Of a stretch of DNA of 11,942 nucleotides, positions 5,745 to 11,644 are shown piece by piece. Under the pieces are notes generated by a model. That model searched no databases. It saw nothing but the letters and a program-made list of their open reading frames with translations, and was not told the DNA's origin. This DNA is from DASRHY01 sp046765875. Lineage in GTDB: Bacteria; Actinomycetota; Actinomycetes; Propionibacteriales; Kribbellaceae. The stretch's first letter is position 1; each line of letters starts with the position of its first letter. The DNA lies in the NCBI GenBank assembly GCA_046765875.1, contig JBKPSJ010000230.1:1-11942 (forward strand), given 5' to 3'. The position numbers were made by a program, and so were the translations under genes.

Positions 5745-5919
5745 CGTCTCCCCACGTCCGGCTCGACCGGGCCGTCACCGGACCGCGAGGATCCGACCAC
5801 GCGGCGCGACCATCGTTCCAGCAAGAAGGTCGACCGACCACCGGCTCAAGCGTGGCCTGTGGATAACCCGCGCATCAAAATTGAAAGTGGAGAGAAGGGC
5901 CGGGCAGCAGAATCGGCAC
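5745..5919. other. Divergent intergenic region between tadA and the methyltransferase gene
   Basis: 175 bp with no credible ORF. It must carry the promoter of the tad operon (leftward) and probably that of the methyltransferase (rightward). No confident -35/-10 pair is visible on either strand. The A/T-richer stretch 5858-5890 contains a DnaA-box 9-mer and is the likeliest melting or promoter region. Confidence 0.6.
5858..5866 (-). promoter_or_regulatory. Perfect DnaA-box 9-mer TTATCCACA
   Basis: The plus strand reads TGTGGATAA, the exact reverse complement of the classical DnaA box TTATCCACA. It is a single copy, with no second box recognised nearby. It could let DnaA act as a transcription factor on either divergent gene, or be a chance match. 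Confidence 0.4.
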
Positions 5920-6984
5920 ATGACCACCACCTCACGCGAGCTCTACGTCCGCATCCGCGAAGCCCAGGCCGCCGTCCTCGATCTGATCACCGTCCAGCTC
6001 GGCCGCCGCCTCGGCCTGTACGCCGCGATGACGCCGGACCAGGTGTCTCCGGCGGAGCTGGCCGAACGTACCGGGCTCAACCCGCGGATGGTTCGCGAGT
6101 GGCTGGAACAGCAAGCTGTCACCGGATTCGTGGAACTGCTCGACTCCAGCGGGGACCCGGACGCGTGGCGGTACCGGCTACCCGAGGCGACGCGCGAGGC
6201 CTTCATCGATTCCGGCAGCCTCGACTTCGCCGCGCCGATGGTCGACGACGTCTTGCGGGTCCCGAGCCGGACTGACGACCTGCAGACGGCGTTCCGCACC
6301 GGCACTGGCCTGCACCAGCCGTACCACTGGGTGGAAGGAAGGCCGGACGGGTCCAGGACTCTGTACCTCAAGCTGCTGGGCACGGAGTGGTTCCCGTCCG
6401 TGCCCGACCTGCACAAACGGTTGTCGTCGGCACCTCCGGCCCGGATCGCCGACATCGGTGTCGGCAGCGGGTGGTCCAGCATCGCGATGGCGCAGACGTA
6501 TCCGGACGTACAGGTGGACGGCTACGACCTCGACGAGATCGCGATCGGGTACGCCCAGCAGCATGCTCAGGCGGCCGGTCTGTCCGACCGGGTGACGTTC
6601 CTTGCCGGCGATGTGGCGAGGTTCGACACCTCCGGCCGGTACGACCTGGTCACCATCTTCGAGGCGCTGCACGACCTGTCCCAGCCGGTGCCGGTGCTCG
6701 CCCAACTCCGGGCCACCCTTGCCGAGGGAGGCAGCGTGCTCGTCGCGGACGAGCGGGTACCGGACGAGATCGTTGCCCCGGGCGACGACCTACAGCGCAT
6801 GCACCACGGCTGGAGCGTGCTCAACTGCCTGCCCGCGGCGATGACCGACCCGGACGCCGCCGGCACCGGCGCCGTGATGCGCATCGGCACCCTGCGCCGG
6901 TACGCCGAGCAGGCCGGCTATACCGCGGTCGAGGTGCTCCCGATCGAGCACGACGAATTACGCTTCTACCGGCTGTTGCCGTAA
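5920..6984 (+). CDS. Class I SAM-dependent methyltransferase with N-terminal winged-helix domain
   Basis: 354 residues. An N-terminal helical/winged-helix domain (about 10-95; SPAELAERTGLNPRMVREWL at 43-62) is followed by a linker and a Rossmann methyltransferase domain (about 160-345). SAM-binding features are motif I IADIGVGSGWSS (176-187), the acidic end of beta-2 in GYDLDE (D203/D205), GDVARFD (230-236) and the motif-IV-like YDLVTIFEALHDL (241-253). The layout resembles the Rv2258c-type two-domain methyltransferases of actinobacteria, whose substrate is unknown. Loss of the usual third glycine after GVGSG (W instead) is tolerated in this group. The ATG at 5920 has no good ribosome site: GAGAGAAGGG lies about 20 nt upstream. 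A GTG at 5887 is an alternative that adds 11 residues. The 3' end overlaps the convergent membrane protein gene by 27 nt. The methyl acceptor cannot be told from sequence. Confidence 0.87.
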   Translation: MTTTSRELYVRIREAQAAVLDLITVQLGRRLGLYAAMTPDQVSPAELAERTGLNPRMVREWLEQQAVTGFVELLDSSGDPDAWRYRLPEATREAFIDSGSLDFAAPMVDDVLRVPSRTDDLQTAFRTGTGLHQPYHWVEGRPDGSRTLYLKLLGTEWFPSVPDLHKRLSSAPPARIADIGVGSGWSSIAMAQTYPDVQVDGYDLDEIAIGYAQQHAQAAGLSDRVTFLAGDVARFDTSGRYDLVTIFEALHDLSQPVPVLAQLRATLAEGGSVLVADERVPDEIVAPGDDLQRMHHGWSVLNCLPAAMTDPDAAGTGAVMRIGTLRRYAEQAGYTAVEVLPIEHDELRFYRLLP

Positions 6985-7800
6985 CTCCGGCTGGTCCGGG
7001 CTCTCGCGCAGGCCGACGTTCCACAGCTCGTTGGTCTGGCCGATCCAGAAGGCCGCGAACAGCACGATCAGCGTGCTCTCCAGCCACAGGATCGCGTGGT
7101 CCCAGTCCGCGATCCACTTGAGCGCGAGAATGATCACGAGCGCCGCCAGCATCGCGCCTGCGATCACCCGGTACAGCCGCGTGTGCCGGATCGAGGAAGA
7201 TCTCCGGGCGTTGATGACGACGACGGCGACGACGCAGCCGAACAGCAGAAGCGCCGCGGTGTAGTGGGCGGCCTTGGTGAAGCTGTGCCTGCCCGCGAGG
7301 AACCAGATGAAGCCGCCGAGGAGGATGACGAAGGTGACGCCCGACCCGATCCAGCCCGGCCCGAGCGGCTGCCTCTCCCTGACCAGGAACGAGACCCCGA
7401 GCGCCAGCCCGAGGAATCCGGCGATGAACAGCGCGGTCATGTTGTTGGCGATGTTGGCGGAACTGTCGGGTACACCGGACGATACCGAGCGGCAGTCGCC
7501 GATTCCCGGGGTTGGTACGAACGCGACCGCCGGCGCGAGCATTCCGCCGACGTTCAGCAGCACGTCCTCCCACCGCGTATTCCCCTTGATGGCGAACATG
7601 CAGACGCCGATCGCGATCAGTGCGCCGACGAAGACCGCCTGCACCGGTGTGTAGTAGTACGCGCTGATCGAGGTCTGGAAACACTCGCGGCCGGTCTTCC
7701 ACCACTCGACGGCCACGGACAATGCGAGCAGCACGATCACGTTGACCATCGCGAGCCGGAGATAGCGATAGGTCTTGATCGCGGAGTCGTTCAGCGCCAT
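6958..7800 (-). CDS. Multi-spanning membrane protein of unknown function
   Basis: 280 residues with about eight hydrophobic segments (near 15-33, 52-72, 80-97, 118-140, 148-169, 175-197, 208-229 and 236-255) and a charged cytoplasmic-type C-tail. A SISAYYYTPVQAVFVGAL segment (44-61) precedes the second membrane span and looks like a conserved family signature. The loop after span 3 carries C103; other cysteines are C40, C67 and C189. No transport or catalytic motif was recognised. The ATG at 7800 is supported by GGGAGG 7 nt upstream (minus strand). The gap to the upstream GntR gene is 31 nt, so the gene may be the tail of that transcription unit. The stop codon lies inside the end of the convergent methyltransferase gene. 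Confidence 0.85.
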   Translation of the reverse strand: MALNDSAIKTYRYLRLAMVNVIVLLALSVAVEWWKTGRECFQTSISAYYYTPVQAVFVGALIAIGVCMFAIKGNTRWEDVLLNVGGMLAPAVAFVPTPGIGDCRSVSSGVPDSSANIANNMTALFIAGFLGLALGVSFLVRERQPLGPGWIGSGVTFVILLGGFIWFLAGRHSFTKAAHYTAALLLFGCVVAVVVINARRSSSIRHTRLYRVIAGAMLAALVIILALKWIADWDHAILWLESTLIVLFAAFWIGQTNELWNVGLRESPDQPELRQQPVEA

Positions 7801-7831
7801 GGTTCACCCTCCCACCGCGCGCCCCGGTTCG

Positions 7832-8587
7832 TCAGCGATGCAGGAGGGTGTGTTCGAACGAGTACCGCGATGCCCGGAACAGATGGGTGCCGTACTCGAC
7901 CGGCCGGCCGTGATCGGCGTACGTGATCCTAGTTGTCGCGAGCAACGGTGCGCCGACCGGTTCGCTGAGCAGCCTGGCCTGGTCCGGCGCTGCCGGGCGG
8001 GCCGAGATGGTCTGGTGCGCGACCTTGAGCCGGACGCCGCGCGAGCGCATCAGCTCGTACAGGCCGTGCGAGGCGAGCGCCGCCGCGTCCGCGTCGAGCA
8101 CCTCGACCGGCAGCCAGTTGCGCATCAGCGCGAGCGGCTCGCCGTCGGCGCTGCGCAGCCGCTCCAACCGCAGCACCCGCTCACCGCGCTGGCACTGTAA
8201 CGCGTCGGCTACATCGGCGGTCGCGCCGACTGTGCCCATCCGGAGCACCTCGGTCTGCGGCCGGCGGCCATGCCTGATCAGGTCGTCGTACAGGCTGGTG
8301 AGCTCCAGCGAACGGCGCACCCGGTCGGCGCGGCCGACCACCTGGGTGCCGACCCCGCGCTTGCGGACCAGCAGTCCCTGGTCGACCAGCCGCGCGATCG
8401 CCTGCCGTACGGTCGGCCGGCTCAGCCCGTACGTCGCGGCCAGGTCGATCTCGTTGTTGAGCCGCGACCCGACCGGCAGATCCCCTCCGTGGATCGCCCG
8501 TTCCAGTTGATCGGCCACCTGCACGTGCAGCGGGATCCGGCTGGTGCGGTCGACGGTGACCGGGATGCTTTTCATGGGGGCCATCAT
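7832..8587 (-). CDS. GntR-family transcriptional regulator, HutC subfamily (wHTH + UTRA)
   Basis: 251 residues from the chosen start. The N-terminal winged helix-turn-helix (about 18-84) includes LHVQVADQLERAI, the recognition region YGLSRPTVRQAIARLVDQGL, and the wing RKRGVGTQV. A UTRA effector-binding domain (about 94-245) follows and ends with GTHLFRASRYSFEHTLL, typical of HutC-type regulators that sense sugar phosphates or small metabolites. It lies directly downstream of the TIM-barrel gene on the same strand, so it may be expressed with the enzymes and sense one of their intermediates. The start is uncertain: GTG 8605, ATG 8587, ATG 8584 and ATG 8575 are all in frame and none has a good ribosome site. 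ATG 8587 is a compromise, and 8575 gives the shortest N-terminus compatible with the domain. Confidence 0.9.
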   Translation of the reverse strand: MMAPMKSIPVTVDRTSRIPLHVQVADQLERAIHGGDLPVGSRLNNEIDLAATYGLSRPTVRQAIARLVDQGLLVRKRGVGTQVVGRADRVRRSLELTSLYDDLIRHGRRPQTEVLRMGTVGATADVADALQCQRGERVLRLERLRSADGEPLALMRNWLPVEVLDADAAALASHGLYELMRSRGVRLKVAHQTISARPAAPDQARLLSEPVGAPLLATTRITYADHGRPVEYGTHLFRASRYSFEHTLLHR

Positions 8588-8605
8588 GTCCAGCCGCAGG
8601 GCCAC

Positions 8606-8615
8606 TGTCAGGACA
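8606..8615. promoter_or_regulatory. Palindrome TGTCAGGACA at the 5' end of the GntR gene
   Basis: A TGTC/GACA inverted repeat with a 2-nt centre lies directly before the GTG at 8605, within the 18-nt gap after the TIM-barrel gene. Just beyond it, GACTTAGTC (8621-8629) is a second small dyad that covers the upstream stop codon. GntR regulators often bind short dyads of this size near their own start, so autoregulation is possible. A 10-bp palindrome is weak evidence alone. Confidence 0.25.
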
Positions 8616-8623
8616 AACTCGAC

Positions 8624-9403
8624 TTAGTCATTACAAATGGTGAACACCTGGCGAAAACGCCCGACGGCTTCCGTGCTGTCGCCGGATGCCCAGGCCTCCA
8701 GTCCGATCGTGCCGGTGTACCCGGCTTCGTCGAGTGCCTTCGCCACGGCCGGGTAGTTGATCTCGCCGGTGCCGGGCTCGCACCGTCCGGGTACGTCGGC
8801 CACCTGGAACTCACCGACCAGCGGCAACGCCCGCCTGGTGAGCTCGATCAGGTTCCCCTCGCCGATCTGGGCGTGATAGAGATCCAGGTTCAGCCGCAGC
8901 CCGGGACTGCCGACCGCCTCGACCAGCGCGATGGTGTCCGCGGCCTTGGCGAACGGCACTCCCGGGTGGTCGACCGCGGTGTTCAGGTTCTCCAGTGTGA
9001 ACGTCAGCCCGGCGCTCTCCCCCAGTGCCGCGACCTCGCGCAGCGTCCGCTCGGCGGTGAGCCACATCGCACCCGTGACCTCGTACGACGGGGTGACGGG
9101 CAGGCCGTCCGGGCCGAGGCCGGTGCCGTGCAGGTTGAGCCGCGGGCAACACAGCCGCTCGGCCACCCGGACCGAGTCGGCCGCTGTCCGCAGCAGGTCG
9201 GCGCTGCCGTCGAGCAGATCGCCGGTGACGTACCCGGTCATCGAGGAGAACCGCGCGCCGGTGCCCTTCAGCTCGTCGATGTCCTTGGCGGTCCAGTCCC
9301 AGAACTCGACCGCGAGCCCGAGCTCGTCGATCCGCCGGACCCGATCCGCGAACGGCAGATCGGTGAACACCATCTCGGCGCACACCGCGAGATCGAATGC
9401 CAT
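8624..9403 (-). CDS. Hydroxypyruvate isomerase-like TIM-barrel sugar isomerase/epimerase
   Basis: 259 residues, the usual length for the hydroxypyruvate isomerase/xylose-isomerase-like TIM-barrel family. The four expected divalent-metal ligands can be placed: E138 (TLENLN), D174 (NLDLYHAQ), Q200 (EFQVADVPGR) and E236 (GLEAWASGD). H177 and R207 are near the site. The family isomerises or epimerises small keto-sugars or sugar derivatives. The best match in motif layout is hydroxypyruvate isomerase, but related proteins in inositol and rare-sugar pathways share these motifs. The ATG at 9403 overlaps the stop of the upstream oxidoreductase gene by one base (TGATG), so the two products are probably made together and act in one pathway. 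The GntR gene follows closely. Confidence 0.87.
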   Translation of the reverse strand: MAFDLAVCAEMVFTDLPFADRVRRIDELGLAVEFWDWTAKDIDELKGTGARFSSMTGYVTGDLLDGSADLLRTAADSVRVAERLCCPRLNLHGTGLGPDGLPVTPSYEVTGAMWLTAERTLREVAALGESAGLTFTLENLNTAVDHPGVPFAKAADTIALVEAVGSPGLRLNLDLYHAQIGEGNLIELTRRALPLVGEFQVADVPGRCEPGTGEINYPAVAKALDEAGYTGTIGLEAWASGDSTEAVGRFRQVFTICND

Positions 9404-10455
9404 CAGGGCCGTGCCGTCAGGTCGAGCGTCCGGTAGCCGTCGAGCTCGGTCAGCCGGACCGGCCGCTCCTGCTCCACCGACGCCATCGCGGCCAGCGCCA
9501 TCGCCAGCGCCGTCCGGGCATCCGCACCGGTGACCTCGGGGACCCGGTGCTCGCGCACACAGTCGACGAAACTCGCCAGCTCCGACGTGTACGCGTCGCC
9601 GAACAGTTCGACGTCGCTGCGCACGGTCTGCTGGGCCAGCCCGTCGGCGCCGTGGAACCGCATCGCGTTCTGCCGCAGGTCGCCGGCGCTGACCATCCCG
9701 GCCGAGCCGAACACCTCGCCGCGGACATCGTATCCGTACGCCGCGGAGAAGCTCGCCTCAGCGGTCGCGATCGCCCCGTTCTCGAACCGCACCACCACGA
9801 CAGCGGTGTCCAGCAGGCCCTGGCTCTTGTACTCCGGCGCCACCAGCGCGTCCGCCGTAGCGAAGACCTCGACCGGCTCGGCGTTGAGGTTCAGCCAGCG
9901 CAGTACGTCGAAGTCGTGAATCAGCGTCTCGCGGAAGATGGTCCACGGCTTGACCGCACCCGGGTCGGCCACCGCGCCGGCCGGGTCCCGGGTGACCGAG
10001 CGCATCAGCTGGGGCGTCCCGATACCACCGGCGACGATGAGGTCGTGTGCGACCCGGAAGTCGGCGGCGAACCGGCGGTTGAACCCGACCTGCAGCGGCA
10101 CCCCTGCCGCGCCGACGGCACCGAGCGCCCGGTCCGCGTCGGCGAGCGTGAGCGCCATCGGCTTCTCGCAGAACACCGGCCGCCCGGCCTCGGCGGCCGC
10201 GATCACCAACTCGGTGTGTGCGGTCGCGGACGCTGTGATGACGACGGCGTCGACGCTGCCGACCAGCTCGGCCGGGTCGGTGGTGGCCCCGGCGCCGACC
10301 TCGGTCGCGAGCCGGTCGGCGGAGCCCGCCACCGGGTCGGCGACCGCGGCGAGCACGGCGCCGGGGATCCGGCGGGCGATGTTGCGGGCGTGCATGGTTC
10401 CGATCCGCCCGGCGCCGATCAGGCCGAGCCGGACCGGTGTGTGCTGACGTGACAT
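9403..10455 (-). CDS. Gfo/Idh/MocA-family NAD(P)-dependent oxidoreductase, inositol 2-dehydrogenase-like
   Basis: 350 residues. The N-terminal Rossmann fold has GLIGAGRIGTMHA (11-23) and AVADP with D40 at the end of beta-2, which favours NAD+. The family motif EKP is at 97-99 (catalytic-type K98). The C-terminal substrate domain holds FRETLIHDFDVLRWL (174-188) with H180. In myo-inositol dehydrogenases an Asp usually lies four residues before this His; here it is Glu (E176). The length and the HDFD motif fit inositol or sugar dehydrogenases, but the substrate cannot be assigned. It is first in the leftward unit, with GAGGGG 6 nt before the ATG, and is followed by the TIM-barrel gene with a 1-nt overlap. 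A LacI-type operator lies about 35 bp upstream of the start, so repression by the divergent LacI protein is likely. Confidence 0.9.
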   Translation of the reverse strand: MSRQHTPVRLGLIGAGRIGTMHARNIARRIPGAVLAAVADPVAGSADRLATEVGAGATTDPAELVGSVDAVVITASATAHTELVIAAAEAGRPVFCEKPMALTLADADRALGAVGAAGVPLQVGFNRRFAADFRVAHDLIVAGGIGTPQLMRSVTRDPAGAVADPGAVKPWTIFRETLIHDFDVLRWLNLNAEPVEVFATADALVAPEYKSQGLLDTAVVVVRFENGAIATAEASFSAAYGYDVRGEVFGSAGMVSAGDLRQNAMRFHGADGLAQQTVRSDVELFGDAYTSELASFVDCVREHRVPEVTGADARTALAMALAAMASVEQERPVRLTELDGYRTLDLTARP

Positions 10456-10487
10456 GGCGTCCCCTCGTCGACCGAGATCCGCGCTGA

Positions 10488-10501
10488 CTAGAGCGCTCTA
10501 G
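10488..10501. promoter_or_regulatory. LacI-type operator O1 (CTAGAGCGCTCTAG)
   Basis: Perfect 14-bp palindrome on the oxidoreductase side of the divergent region. The TAGAGCGCTCTA core with a central CG is the classical shape of LacI-family operators. Its position about 35 bp before the oxidoreductase ATG would block that promoter. Confidence 0.85.
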
Positions 10502-10508
10502 GTCTGAT

Positions 10509-10538
10509 AGAGAACACCGCGTGCGCGCCGTTCGTCAA
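10509..10538 (-). promoter_or_regulatory. Possible promoter of the leftward catabolic operon
   Basis: On the minus strand TTGACG (10533-10538) is a good -35. TTCTCT (10509-10514), 18 nt further on, is a poor -10, and TCTATC (10506-10511) is an alternative with too long a spacer. The predicted start would fall in or next to operator O1, which fits repression, but the -10 match is weak. Confidence 0.3.
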
Positions 10539-10556
10539 GGGGTCTGGCGAAGATTC

Positions 10557-10570
10557 CTAGAGCGCTCTAA
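10557..10570. promoter_or_regulatory. LacI-type operator O2 (CTAGAGCGCTCTAA)
   Basis: The 12-bp core TAGAGCGCTCTA (10558-10569) is identical to O1. Its centre lies 69 bp from that of O1, on the side of the lacI-type gene. Two identical sites flanking a divergent promoter region suggest coordinated control and autoregulation, possibly with looping. Confidence 0.85.
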
Positions 10571-10572
10571 CC

Positions 10573-10584
10573 TGGACCGGTCCA
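10573..10584. promoter_or_regulatory. Second type of palindrome, TGGACCGGTCCA
   Basis: Perfect 12-bp palindrome starting 3 bp after O2, with a different core. It may bind another regulator: the nearby GntR or the regulator encoded at the right edge are candidates. It could also act in the mRNA as a small hairpin in the repressor leader. Confidence 0.4.
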
Positions 10585-10585
10585 C

Positions 10586-10592
10586 GGGGAGG
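10586..10592 (+). promoter_or_regulatory. Shine-Dalgarno site of the leader ORF
   Basis: GGGGAGG lies 7 nt before GTG 10600. It is the only strong ribosome site ahead of the lacI-type gene and is 32 nt from that gene's own start at 10625, too far to serve it directly. Confidence 0.45.
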
Positions 10593-10599
10593 TTCACGA

Positions 10600-10623
10600 G
10601 TGGCAGGAGAGACCGCTGAGTGA
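10600..10623 (+). CDS. Seven-residue leader ORF in front of the repressor gene
   Basis: GTG GCA GGA GAG ACC GCT GAG TGA would encode VAGETAE. It has a well-placed GGGGAGG, and its stop is one base before the GTG of the LacI-type repressor. It could deliver ribosomes to the repressor start by coupled re-initiation. The peptide itself has no regulatory-looking codon run. It is a prediction from spacing only. Confidence 0.3.
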   Translation: MAGETAE

Positions 10624-10624
10624 G

Positions 10625-11644
10625 GTGAAAGGCCCGGACCTGCGAGCACGCCGGCCGACGATGGAGGACGTCGCGGCCAAGGCAGGAGTCTCCAGAGCCC
10701 TGGTGTCGATCGTGTACCGCGACGCGCCCGGCGCCAGCGAGTCCACCCGGGCCCGGGTGCTCGAGGCGGCCGCCGAGCTGGACTATCGCCCCGACCATCG
10801 CGCCCGGCTGCTCGGCCGGCAGCGCACCAAGCTGCTCGGGGTGGTGTACGGCGTACGGCACCCGTTCCACGGCGACCTGGTCGAGGCGTTGTACGCCGCC
10901 GCCGACAACGCCGGGTACGACGTGGTGCTGAGCGCGGTCGCACCGACCCGGGACGAGCCGCGGGCGATCCAGGCATTGCTGGACTATCGCTGCGAGGCGC
11001 TGATCCTGCTCGGGCCGGAGCAGCGGGCCAAGACGCTGGCCGAACTGGCCGCGACGATGCCGGTCGTCGCGGTCGCGCGCAAGGTCACCGCGACCGGCGT
11101 GGACGTGGTCCGCGGCGACGACAGCGACGGGCTGCGGCAGGCTGTCGAGCACCTGGTGGCGCTCGGGCACCGGCGGATCGTGCACGTCGACGGCGGCCGG
11201 GCGCCGGGCGCCGCCGAACGCCGGGTCGGCTACAAGACCGCGATGCGCCGGGCCGGTCTCGGCGAGCAGATCTGGGTCGTCGGCGGCGGGCTGACCGAGG
11301 ATGCCGGTGCCGACGCGGCCAAGCGGATCCTGCGTGAGGCACCACGCACGACCGCGATCGCGGTGTTCAACGACCGCTGCGCCGTCGGCCTGCTCGACGC
11401 GCTGCGCCGGGCCGGCCGCGACGTACCGGACGAGATGTCGGTGGTCGGGTACGACGACAGCAGCCTGGCCAGGCTCAGCCACATCGACCTGACCACGATC
11501 GGCCAGGACCCCGGCCGGCTCGCCGAGTTGGCCGTCGGCCGTGCCGTCGCCCGGCTGGAAGGCGAGGTCTTCGTCGACGACGAGCTCGTAGTGTCGCCTT
11601 CGCTGGTGGTCAGGCGAACAACAGCCCAACCTAAGGAAGCCTGA
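10625..11644 (+). CDS. LacI-family transcriptional repressor
   Basis: 339 residues, typical for the family. The DNA-binding domain (about 12-65) has TMEDVAAKAGVSRALVSIVY, then DYRPDHRARLLG, which places the hinge-helix leucines. The periplasmic-binding-protein-like sensor domain (about 68-330) begins KLLGVVYGVRHPFHGDLVEA. Further on are FNDRCAVGLLDALRRAGRDV and SVVGYDDSSLARLSHIDLTT, a characteristic C-terminal effector-pocket segment. It very probably binds the two TAGAGCGCTCTA sites next to its gene and represses the divergent dehydrogenase/isomerase operon and itself. The effector is probably a sugar or polyol of that pathway. The GTG start at 10625 has no ribosome site at normal spacing (AGGAG is 15 nt away). 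The ATG at 10661 is in frame but lies inside the helix-turn-helix and is unlikely. The stop overlaps the convergent right-edge gene by 14 nt. Confidence 0.93.
   Translation: MKGPDLRARRPTMEDVAAKAGVSRALVSIVYRDAPGASESTRARVLEAAAELDYRPDHRARLLGRQRTKLLGVVYGVRHPFHGDLVEALYAAADNAGYDVVLSAVAPTRDEPRAIQALLDYRCEALILLGPEQRAKTLAELAATMPVVAVARKVTATGVDVVRGDDSDGLRQAVEHLVALGHRRIVHVDGGRAPGAAERRVGYKTAMRRAGLGEQIWVVGGGLTEDAGADAAKRILREAPRTTAIAVFNDRCAVGLLDALRRAGRDVPDEMSVVGYDDSSLARLSHIDLTTIGQDPGRLAELAVGRAVARLEGEVFVDDELVVSPSLVVRRTTAQPKEA

Noticed and set aside
7096..7926. Plus-strand ORF opposite the membrane protein gene, and the similar one at 8270-9436
   Set aside because: Their products are rich in Arg, Asp and Gly without domain features and lie antisense to well-supported genes.
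10535..11629. 364-residue minus-strand ORF opposite the LacI-type gene
   Set aside because: Antisense shadow; it crosses operator O2 and the leader, and its product shows no family features.
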